Assembly (NCBI GenBank): GCA_007745635.1
Contig: CP036272.1
Location: 2,252,370-2,316,369, forward strand
Reading direction: 5' to 3'
Origin: Stieleria bergensis
GTDB lineage: Bacteria; Planctomycetota; Planctomycetia; Pirellulales; Pirellulaceae
DNA: 64,000 bases
Shown: piece by piece, positions 55,155 through 62,398 of the stretch
Numbering within the stretch: the stretch's first letter is position 1
Layout: each line of letters begins with the position of its first letter
Program-made: the position numbers and the translations under genes
The notes under the pieces: model-generated
Database searches by the model: none
Told to the model about the DNA's origin: nothing
What the model saw: the letters and a program-made list of their open reading frames with translations, nothing else

Positions 55155-56458
55155 GATGTCTGACCTGAAACGCCTGACACATTTTGTGGTGCCGCTTTGG
55201 CCGCTAAGCGTTGGAGTAAATGAACGTATTGATCGACCACGCGATCAAACGATTGGTCATGCTGTAGCGTACGCCGTAACTGGTTGGCACGTTCACGCGC
55301 AATGTCCAAGCGATTCACGACGGCAGCGACGGCCTGTTGCAGAGTCTGGGGGTGGCCGGCTTCAAACCAGTACACGGATTGGCCTGGTTCTGCACCCGTT
55401 GGTGCGGCCATTTCAGGTGAATCAGCAATTTCGGCAATTCGTTGTTTGACCAGTTTGGTTGAAGCAGAAAAGAACCGTCGAGCGACAAGTGAATTTGCGA
55501 CCAACAGGGGCAGTCCCATCTGAATCGCGGTGGGGACAAGATGTTCCCAGCCCCAGTCACCGTTGTGCACCAGGAAGTCCGCCGCGTGAAAGACATCCGT
55601 CATGTCTGCAAAGGAGCCCGGCATGGCTAGGTTCTGTCTCAGTCCATCGGCACGAATTGCACCAAAGATGCTTTCTCGGCGTGGTCCATCGCCGATCAAC
55701 CAGTACTGTAAACGCCCAATCGATTGCGAGAGCGAATACGTTGAATCAACCAATGCGGCGAGCCCGGATTCGGAACGCATTTGCTGAATCGATAGCAAGA
55801 CCGCATGGTCCTCCGGAACGTGCAAGTCACCATTGATCGCACCAAGGCTTTGGCGCATCGCCTGTCGTTGTTCTGGTGTCACTGTTGACGTGCCAATCGC
55901 TGGACCGATGCGATGAGTTTTTTGGTCATCACCGCCTTGCACAATCCATTGCCGATGATCGTCGGCATGCTGCACGATCACCGCGTCAGCGTTCAACATG
56001 GTTTGACGGCAACGCTTGCCGACGCGCGACTGTCGGAAGAACTCGAAATCGCTGCACTGCCCTGCTCCGCTCAGTCGAACAGCCGTGGGAATGTTTAACG
56101 CTTCACACGCAGGCAAACCTGCCAATGCTTCTTCCTGGGCACCATTGACCAGCATCACCTGTCGCGCGGCCATGTTGTCTTCGATCCACTGCCCAAGTCG
56201 CTTGACGTAGCGTGATGCCGTGCGATCCCCACGCACCGCCCAGCCTTTCTGAAAGAGCTTGATCGGACAGTGGACTGGGATGTCTCGGTACAGATAGAAC
56301 GTTGGCATCGCCGTGCTGGGACGCGAAGCCAAAACCTGAACGTCAATGCCACGCGCTTTGAACGCGGTAGCCAGGGTCATCAAGAATCCAGCGGAATCAA
56401 CCGAGCCGTACGGCCAGAAGTATCTTCCCACCAATAGAACTCTTAACGGAGACGCCAT
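55151..56458 (-). CDS. GT4-like glycosyltransferase with altered EX7E motif
   Basis: A 435-residue GT-B protein. The N-terminal domain begins LRVLLVGRYFWPYGSVDSAG; the C-terminal domain has AVLLSIQQMRSESGLAALVD, YWLIGDGPRRESIFGAI and FADMTDVFHAADFLVHNG. Where GT4 enzymes have EX7E, this protein has EHLVPTAIQMGLPLLVANS, so the second Glu is Gln. It may be a divergent or less active enzyme. The overlap with the downstream GT4 gene and no other partner suggests a two-enzyme pathway for an envelope glycan. The start ATG opens MASPLRVLLVGRYF. Substrates are unknown. Confidence 0.87.
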   Translation of the reverse strand: MASPLRVLLVGRYFWPYGSVDSAGFLMTLATAFKARGIDVQVLASRPSTAMPTFYLYRDIPVHCPIKLFQKGWAVRGDRTASRYVKRLGQWIEDNMAARQVMLVNGAQEEALAGLPACEALNIPTAVRLSGAGQCSDFEFFRQSRVGKRCRQTMLNADAVIVQHADDHRQWIVQGGDDQKTHRIGPAIGTSTVTPEQRQAMRQSLGAINGDLHVPEDHAVLLSIQQMRSESGLAALVDSTYSLSQSIGRLQYWLIGDGPRRESIFGAIRADGLRQNLAMPGSFADMTDVFHAADFLVHNGDWGWEHLVPTAIQMGLPLLVANSLVARRFFSASTKLVKQRIAEIADSPEMAAPTGAEPGQSVYWFEAGHPQTLQQAVAAVVNRLDIARERANQLRRTLQHDQSFDRVVDQYVHLLQRLAAKAAPQNVSGVSGQTS

Positions 56459-56545
56459 TTTCTCTTCAGCTGTTGTGATCCGACAGGCATGCCACTCTGT
56501 GGTTGCCTGCCCTGGCCGTTCAGGTCGAGACCGTTCCGTGAACCG

Positions 56546-57127
56546 TTAGGTTTGCTGCTCATGCGAATCTCGGGAAACGATTGTGGCCACTTCGCCGCGA
56601 TCGGTGGCCGCAATTTCCTGGTCGGTGAGAACAGCCAAGTAAGGAAGGTTTCGATACAGGTCACGATAATCCAAACCGTAGCCAACCACAAAGTCGTCCG
56701 GGATTTCAAAGCCCACAAAGTCCGGTCTTAAGGAAACCTCGTGCTGGCGATGCTTGTGAAGCAACACCGCTGTCTTCACCGAAACGGCGCCCTGCTGCTG
56801 AAGTTCAGCGACCAAACGGCTGAGGGTTTGCCCCGTATCAAAAATGTCGTCGACTAACAGAACCTCGCGACCTTTGACATCAAACAGCATGTTTGCATCG
56901 ACCGTCAATTCACCAGGCTTCGTCCCGCCTCGGTAACTGGACGCTCCGATCACGCCGACTCGCTGAGGCATGGACAGCCGGCGAATCAAGTCAGCGAATA
57001 AGACTATGCTGCCAGTCATCACCGCCACCAGCGTTAACGGCCGCTCTTTGCCGTAATAACGATCGATTTCTACTGCCAGCCGCTCCACGCCCGCGTGCAG
57101 CTGTTCCTCGTTTAACAAAACTCGCAT
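56546..57127 (-). CDS. hpt: hypoxanthine phosphoribosyltransferase
   Basis: A 193-residue PRTase. The PRPP-binding motif EVLLVDDIFDTGQTLSRLV lies at about residues 88-106, with the loop VAVMTGSIVLFADLIRRL near residue 34 and the purine-contact FVVGYGLDYRDLYRNLPYL at the end. It converts hypoxanthine (and probably guanine) plus PRPP to the nucleotide in purine salvage. A frame of 88 codons ends 7 bases upstream on the same strand, and its product is doubtful. The GT4 genes downstream start 88 bases away and are unlikely to be functionally linked. Confidence 0.96.
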   Translation of the reverse strand: MRVLLNEEQLHAGVERLAVEIDRYYGKERPLTLVAVMTGSIVLFADLIRRLSMPQRVGVIGASSYRGGTKPGELTVDANMLFDVKGREVLLVDDIFDTGQTLSRLVAELQQQGAVSVKTAVLLHKHRQHEVSLRPDFVGFEIPDDFVVGYGLDYRDLYRNLPYLAVLTDQEIAATDRGEVATIVSRDSHEQQT

Positions 57128-57134
57128 TCCCAGC

Positions 57135-57401
57135 TCACTGTTTTCGTTTCCGACTCCGCCCGATTGGCTGCTGGCGGACTCTTGGTTGGATTTCTAAGTC
57201 GCTGACGACAACGAATTCACAATAGGGAATTTGCGTTGACTTTGCGACGTCAATCGGTGATTCATCGACTAAGAACTGCCCTCGGCCGATGAACGATACA
57301 TCCTGGATGTGATGCATCGTACCGATAAAGCGGTTTGCGAGGATCCCGACATCCAGAGGTTTCCTACCCAAAACATCTGTGAAAGTTGCTGGAATGTCCA
57401 A
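57135..57401 (-). CDS. doubtful small open frame upstream of hpt
   Basis: An 88-codon minus-strand frame with a TTG start ends 7 bases before hpt. Its amino-acid content (GTMHHIQDVSFIGRGQFLVD, PYCEFVVVSDLEIQPRV) and codon choice are more protein-like than the antisense frame, but no family is recognised, and its 5' end overlaps the start of the divergent acidic protein gene by a few bases. It could also begin at the ATG of MHHIQDV. Treat as unproven. Confidence 0.3.
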   Translation of the reverse strand: MDIPATFTDVLGRKPLDVGILANRFIGTMHHIQDVSFIGRGQFLVDESPIDVAKSTQIPYCEFVVVSDLEIQPRVRQQPIGRSRKRKQ

Positions 57402-58038
57402 TTCACACCGCTTACAAGCCGTTCGACATCAGTTGCGTCGCTGGCTCGCGGAAGCGTACGCACACGAAACCGTGGCGGCACCATCCAGATTACAAATCTG
57501 TGCGCCTCCCGAGTGCGAGGCGGCAGCGGATGGTGAAGCCGGTCTAGAGTGCGAAGCCGGGCAAGATGGCGAAGCGGTTGGCCAAATGCAAGCTGATCGG
57601 GAAGGCGAGCCTGAGCCCGTCGCACAAACGCTCGACACCGTCAGCGACGAAGCCCCAGTCAGCGACGAAGCCCCAGTCAGCGACGACCAGCAGCTTGAAG
57701 ACGATCCAGCCCCCTCCGCAGAGCAGGAAGCAGAACTTGAAGCCAAGATTCTGTCGGAGTCGATCCTGATTCGCGAAGGTTTCTACGCCGGTCGAACTTT
57801 CCAGTTGCAAACGCCCCAGGGCTCAATGCAGGCAACCTGGTTAATGGCTCCAGATGAGTTGGTCGTCAGCGACGCAACGGGACAAATTTTGGCTAGTTTC
57901 CAAGGTCCATGGGACCAAGAACAGGACGCCGAACAACAGGACGTTGGCACCGCGGCAACGCTACCGCTGCACCGCCCCGACAGCGACGAATCGCAGGCTG
58001 ACCGTGACGATGATTCCTCGTCGACGAAAGCAGCTTAG
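57394..58038 (+). CDS. acidic low-complexity protein of unknown function
   Basis: About 214 residues. The N-terminal 25 residues are basic (LQAVRHQLRRWLAEAYAHET). They are followed by a Glu/Ala/Cys-rich stretch with ECEA and GEAG repeats, and a tandem SDEAPV repeat encoded by an 18-bp unit at 57640-57686. The only globular-looking part is about residues 125-175 (AKILSESILIREGFYAGRTF, LQTPQGSMQATWLMAPDELV). The C-terminus is again acidic. No signal or membrane helix. I cannot name a family. The ATG at 57394 is used; a GTG at 57379 is in frame. Confidence 0.65.
   Translation: MSNSHRLQAVRHQLRRWLAEAYAHETVAAPSRLQICAPPECEAAADGEAGLECEAGQDGEAVGQMQADREGEPEPVAQTLDTVSDEAPVSDEAPVSDDQQLEDDPAPSAEQEAELEAKILSESILIREGFYAGRTFQLQTPQGSMQATWLMAPDELVVSDATGQILASFQGPWDQEQDAEQQDVGTAATLPLHRPDSDESQADRDDDSSSTKAA
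57640..57686. repeat. tandem 18-bp unit, two full copies and a partial
   Basis: GTCAGCGACGAAGCCCCA is repeated at 57640 and 57658, followed by an 11-base partial copy. The period keeps the frame and encodes VSDEAP repeats inside the acidic protein. Confidence 0.95.
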
Positions 58039-58460
58039 CCAGGTGTGCGAATTCATCCGGTTTGCTGCTCGCCTCAGGTTACCAGCAGGCCGCTGCATTG
58101 GGTTACAAAGGTTCAGTGGCCAGGATCTTTGGCAATCCAATGGCTAGGATGATGGGCGATCGGCGCGGTTTCTGTTCAGCTGGAAACGGGCCGAAAGGTC
58201 TGTTTCACGCCCGCCAGCGTGATGCCGCAGAGCGGATACAAAAAACCGACCGTTCTCTTTGGGTTAGGTCACTTTGCAGTGACTGAATTTCTTATTAGAC
58301 TCTCTGACTAGATAGAAACCCTGTTGCTGCAGAATGGCTTTCGTTGAAGCTTGCAGCGACCGGCCAAGATTGGGTCGCATACGACGTTGTCCAAGCGTGT
58401 GACCGATGATGATGGCATACAAGGTTCGCGTTTCTGTCATTCAACGCAAACAAACCAACA
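58039..58460 (+). other. 422-base gap before tRNA-Ser
   Basis: The region holds no convincing gene. TCACTTTGCAGTGA at about 58268 is a small palindrome. The tRNA promoter must lie in the last 100 bases, but no consensus hexamers are clear. Confidence 0.4.
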
Positions 58461-58547
58461 GGATGGGTGGCCGAGTGGACGAAGGCTCTAGTCTTGAAAA
58501 CTAGCGTAGGGGAGACTCTACCGTGGGTTCGAATCCCACCCCATCCG
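58461..58547 (+). tRNA. tRNA-Ser (anticodon UGA)
   Basis: An 87-base class II tRNA. The acceptor stem GGATGGG pairs with CCCATCC at 58540-58546, with G as discriminator. The D-arm has GGCCGAGTGGACGAAGGC, the anticodon arm CTAGT-CTTGAAA-ACTAG gives loop bases TGA, the long variable arm GTAGGGGAGACTCTAC is typical for serine, and the T-arm GTGGG-TTCGAAT-CCCAC is perfect. CCA is not encoded. A Rho-independent terminator follows. Confidence 0.97.
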
Positions 58548-58555
58548 CTCTTTAG

Positions 58556-58588
58556 AAAACGCCTTGGTTCTGCCAAGGCGTTTTTTGT
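58556..58588 (+). terminator. Rho-independent terminator after tRNA-Ser
   Basis: The stem CGCCTTGG / CCAAGGCG with a 5-base loop is followed by six T. It lies 9 bases after the tRNA end. Confidence 0.93.
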
Positions 58589-58632
58589 TTGCCTGCCTGG
58601 GATGTTGTTCGCGTTTCGTGATTGCCACATCA

Positions 58633-58662
58633 CTGGGCATTCTTTTGCTGGGCATTCTTTTG
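58633..58662. repeat. 15-bp tandem duplication
   Basis: CTGGGCATTCTTTTG occurs twice head to tail (58633-58647 and 58648-58662) within the 321-base gap between the tRNA and the membrane protein gene. No gene is recognised in the gap. Confidence 0.93.
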
Positions 58663-58868
58663 CTTGAGGTCTCAGGCAACAAAATGGGCTCGGCCCGCCA
58701 CTCTGAGAGGGCATTTCAGGTGCCGGTTATGCCTGTCGTTCGCAATAGGCGGACACCGAATTCTACCTTGGTGGCAAATTAAGAGGCCTTGCCCTCAATG
58801 GCAAGCTAGCCTTTAAGGCTTTCTGCACACCTTCCTTGAACGAGCCCCGAGCGGCAAAGTAGCGACAA

Positions 58869-60581
58869 ATGAACAAAAGGGTCCAAGAGGTATTTTTGCA
58901 GCCGCGACCGATGCGAATTCTGTTCGGCGGTCTGATGGCAACCGCCGGTTTGATGATCGGTGGCTTTTTCGGTGTCGATTTGGTTCATCAATCCGTTGTG
59001 TCGTCACTGCAGCCCGAGCCGATCCGCTATGTCGACTTAGTGCAACAACTCGGATCGCAAGATGACGACGCGATCCAGTCGCTCACTAAGCAGCCGATGG
59101 TTCTGCATGGCGTTTCGTATCTGGATCCGGTCCAAAGGGTGATTGATAGAGAATTCAACAAGGATGACGATCACATCGCAGAGCTTCGTAAAAATCAATG
59201 GCTGCAATTGCGCCGATTCTGGGAAGAGGGGATCACTCAAGTCGATCTGTCCCCCGTTGATGGGAAAGAGAATCCCTACGGAACGCTATTGAGGCTTTCT
59301 GCGAATCCTGTCCACGTCAAGCTTGCCAATGATCAATTGGCCGCTAATGGCGCGCTAACTGGAGTGATTCGCCGTTATGGACCAGATGAGTTTTTTGGAG
59401 ATGTGGTGACCTATCAGCGTGCCGGCCGCCTTGAATTTGGTCCCAAGCAGGTGCAAGAGGTGCCCGCATGGACATTCGTTCCGGTGTCCAGTGAATCCCG
59501 CGCTGAGATCGGGCTGGTGATGTTCCTTCTCGGTGGCTTGCTGCTTGCCGCTGGAACTGCGATCTGTGCCAGCGGTGGTCCCAATTTGTTCGCCTGGATT
59601 CTTACCGCACCGTTTGCCTTGTTAAGTCTCGTTGGATACCCATTGCGTTACGGACGCGGTACTCAACTGACTCGACTGGCTTACATCGGCGCCTCGGCCC
59701 TGCTCTGTGTCGGAGGTGTCGGGGCCTTACTGGTGCTGGGGAACTTTGGCAAAGCGAGTGGCGTTTGGAGTTTCCAGTTGCTGGGCTTCACGATGATCTT
59801 TGCAGGTCTTGCGGCCTCGATCGGCGCCATTGCGCAGAAGTTCGCACACAACCCATTGGCTGCAGTCGAGCTTGCCTACACTCCCGAGTACTCCTCGATA
59901 GACGATATTCCACGGTGGGATCGTTCCGCAGTGCCAGAGAAAGGCACAGAGCCCAAGGCACGCGAGTATCGAGATGATCCGCTGATGGCGGTGGCCTCGA
60001 TTCCATTGACAGGCAAACTTAAAGAGCAGGCCTGGAAACTCTCTGAGATCGGTTTTAGTGAAGCCGGTTCACTCCAATGGCAGCGCGAGGAATACTTGGC
60101 GTCCGCATCCATTCAATTGGGCTGCCAAAACGTCGTGGTGTCCGAGATGGAGTACGACAGTGCAAACGATCAAGTGTCTTGGCAATTGATCAGTGTGCTT
60201 AGCTCCGGCAAGACCATCATCTCGCTGTCAGATAACTTTCGTGAGCCCTGCACTGGAAACTCAGATGAGGCGTTGATTCAGCAGATTCCCGCACAAGATT
60301 CCGCTGCCATGCTGACCAAGCACTTAGAGCGCGTGGTCAGCGAAGCTGAGCAGCAAAACGCGACGACGGTTGAGTTCAATTTGCAAGAGATTCGTAACGT
60401 CGCGCACCTCTCTCATCGCATCATGGCCGGGGTACGAGGCACCAGCGGCGGAAAGCCCGTGCGAGTTAGCGCAAAGTCTTATGGACGATTTGACTATCCG
60501 CCACAACCGATCAACACGCCAGTTGTTGCCCCGGTCGCCCCCGGCGCACCGATGTCAACACCGGCGAATTCAGCGCTGTGA
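58869..60581 (+). CDS. membrane protein of unknown function
   Basis: A 570-residue protein. An N-terminal helix (ILFGGLMATAGLMIGGFFGV) precedes a soluble domain of about 190 residues (for example EEGITQVDLSPVDGKENPYG). Four further helices follow at about residues 215-330: GLVMFLLGGLLLAAGTAICA, FAWILTAPFALLSLVGYPL, YIGASALLCVGGVGALLVLG and LLGFTMIFAGLAASIGAIA. The C-terminal 230 residues are cytoplasmic-like and polar, ending Pro/Ala-rich. The helix pattern with a soluble insert recalls TMEM43-type proteins, but the match is weak. The ATG at 58869 begins MNKRVQEVFLQPRP. It may converge with the thioredoxin-fold lipoprotein gene over a 41-base gap. Confidence 0.75.
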   Translation: MNKRVQEVFLQPRPMRILFGGLMATAGLMIGGFFGVDLVHQSVVSSLQPEPIRYVDLVQQLGSQDDDAIQSLTKQPMVLHGVSYLDPVQRVIDREFNKDDDHIAELRKNQWLQLRRFWEEGITQVDLSPVDGKENPYGTLLRLSANPVHVKLANDQLAANGALTGVIRRYGPDEFFGDVVTYQRAGRLEFGPKQVQEVPAWTFVPVSSESRAEIGLVMFLLGGLLLAAGTAICASGGPNLFAWILTAPFALLSLVGYPLRYGRGTQLTRLAYIGASALLCVGGVGALLVLGNFGKASGVWSFQLLGFTMIFAGLAASIGAIAQKFAHNPLAAVELAYTPEYSSIDDIPRWDRSAVPEKGTEPKAREYRDDPLMAVASIPLTGKLKEQAWKLSEIGFSEAGSLQWQREEYLASASIQLGCQNVVVSEMEYDSANDQVSWQLISVLSSGKTIISLSDNFREPCTGNSDEALIQQIPAQDSAAMLTKHLERVVSEAEQQNATTVEFNLQEIRNVAHLSHRIMAGVRGTSGGKPVRVSAKSYGRFDYPPQPINTPVVAPVAPGAPMSTPANSAL

Positions 60582-60622
60582 TGCATCAGCGCTGTCGCTT
60601 GAACGAAAGACCTTTGAATCGT

Positions 60623-62272
60623 CTACGGTGCTGTCGTGGGCTGATTCAGCAGAGCGTCCACGCGCTGCGTCAAGCTGGTTGAATTCAAGTGCAGCGAATC
60701 CGTTTTGCCATCTTTGTCAAAGACCGCCATGAACGGCATGTTGACCACTCCAAACCGAACCGCGACGGGATTGGGCTGCTGCATGTCAGAGGATGACACG
60801 CTGTGAAAGCTTGGGAAGTCTAATCTGCTTTGCAGATAAAACTCTTCGAGTCTCGCTTCCGCGGTGTCCAGATTCATGCCTACGATGGTGACCTGCTGCG
60901 GGTACTGTTTCTTTAATTCCAAGAGTTCTGGCAGAATACTTAGTGCGTTGGCGCCGAAGGCGACTGACCAAAACGGCATCAACACAACCTTGTTCTTTAG
61001 TTCTTCTCGGTTCACGCTGGTTCCCGGAGCGCTGGGCAAGTCAGCAAATCCCATCTCACTGCCGATCACATCTTGGCGTGCTTGAGAGGCGGCCTGGGCG
61101 GCGGCGATTTGCTGGCGAACTTGTGCAAGGGTTTCGGGGACAGACGAATTGAGCTGCGCAAAGGTCGCGTCCACGAGTGTGTTGTCACCAGCGAATTCAA
61201 ATCCCAACGCGGCGCCGATGAGATAGCCGACGGTGATCTGATCGGACGAGTCGGACAAGAGTTCCTCAACCGCAGCATTCCAGTCGTCGATTTTGACCGG
61301 TGCGCCACCTTGGTGATCCAAGATCATGCGTTCCACGGCGTCGAACTTGACCGTCCCCGCAGCTTCGTCAGCAATGCGAGCAATCATCGGGTCGGTTGCG
61401 TCACCAAAAAGTTCCAAGATCTTTGCGCGAACCAGAATCGCTTGATCCAAATGACCATAATCGGTCAGCAGTTCGCGTGCTCGAGCCATGATCAGGATCG
61501 CCGGTACGTCGGTCCCGGGGCGGCTGACGATTCCATTGACCAGTTCGACAATTTGGTCGGCCGCCTGAGGCACGCCAGCGTAAAGATCGTTGATCGCAAA
61601 CCCAATCGTGGTGATGCGTGAGTCTGCAGCGACCAGCGGCTGATCAGAATGAAGGTGCTTCTTGGCAAGTTCGCGAAGCTCCTGAGCGGCGCTAACATCT
61701 CCCATGCCGGTTAAGTGGGACAGAGACTGAAGTTCGCCGCGAATGCCTGAATTCTGTTGTTCGGGGGTCGCTTCTTGATGAGCCTGGACGCGCCGAGACG
61801 CCTGAAGCTTGACCCCGATGATCTCCATTGCCGCTTGACGCCGCTGAATGACTCCGTCGACCGGTGCGCGAGCGTTATTAAGAACCTGTAGATCGCGATC
61901 GGCGCCCTCGATGTACTGTAGCAGTTGCTGCGGCGTCAGATCTTCGGGAAGACGCTTTTGCCGAAGGCGATTGCTGTCGGCTTGCTCGTCGTTCGTTGCT
62001 GACTTTTCAGGAAGCGGTTTGACGCCCGATGGCTGGTTGGACCCAGTGGATTCAGCGGCCATGCCGGACGGAGCAGCGATCACTTCAGCGGAATCCGGCC
62101 CTCCACTAACCGGTGGGGGATTAGCCTCTGAGTCTTTCTGGGCAAGTTTCGCCTGCTGATCCGGATCGGATGCTGCCTGCTCTTTGGACGGCGAACAGCC
62201 CTGCAAAAGCAACAGTGAAAATCCAGTCACAGCAACAATTGCGCTGCGAGAAAACAGAGAAAGCCAAGGCAT
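60623..62272 (-). CDS. thioredoxin-fold (TlpA-like) lipoprotein without CxxC
   Basis: A 549-residue lipoprotein: the signal ends LLLLQGC with Cys26 as lipobox. A polar, Pro/Ser-rich linker runs to about residue 105, then a long helical region that may contain TPR-like pairs. The last 150 residues are a thioredoxin-like domain of the AhpC/TSA/TlpA type: NREELKNKVVLMPFWSVAFG, LLELKKQYPQQVTIVGMNLD, FPSFHSVSSSDMQQPNPVAV and GVVNMPFMAVFDKDG with the cis-Pro. The usual Trp-Cys-x-x-Cys is replaced by FWSVAFGA, so a redox function is unlikely; a structural or binding role is more probable. The N-terminal signal supports anchoring in the envelope. Function unknown. Confidence 0.85.
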   Translation of the reverse strand: MPWLSLFSRSAIVAVTGFSLLLLQGCSPSKEQAASDPDQQAKLAQKDSEANPPPVSGGPDSAEVIAAPSGMAAESTGSNQPSGVKPLPEKSATNDEQADSNRLRQKRLPEDLTPQQLLQYIEGADRDLQVLNNARAPVDGVIQRRQAAMEIIGVKLQASRRVQAHQEATPEQQNSGIRGELQSLSHLTGMGDVSAAQELRELAKKHLHSDQPLVAADSRITTIGFAINDLYAGVPQAADQIVELVNGIVSRPGTDVPAILIMARARELLTDYGHLDQAILVRAKILELFGDATDPMIARIADEAAGTVKFDAVERMILDHQGGAPVKIDDWNAAVEELLSDSSDQITVGYLIGAALGFEFAGDNTLVDATFAQLNSSVPETLAQVRQQIAAAQAASQARQDVIGSEMGFADLPSAPGTSVNREELKNKVVLMPFWSVAFGANALSILPELLELKKQYPQQVTIVGMNLDTAEARLEEFYLQSRLDFPSFHSVSSSDMQQPNPVAVRFGVVNMPFMAVFDKDGKTDSLHLNSTSLTQRVDALLNQPTTAP

Positions 62273-62398
62273 AGAAGTGTTTGGGGCAGACGGAGGCGAG
62301 CGACATCACCGAACAATTCATCGGTCTCAGTCAGCGATTCAATGGCTCACTATATCGAATCTGCCGTCACAGTAAAAGAAAGGTTTCCGCTGCCGCGT

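Noticed and set aside
58295-58714. 139-codon minus-strand frame over tRNA-Ser
   Set aside because: It lies antisense to a perfect tRNA and its terminator.
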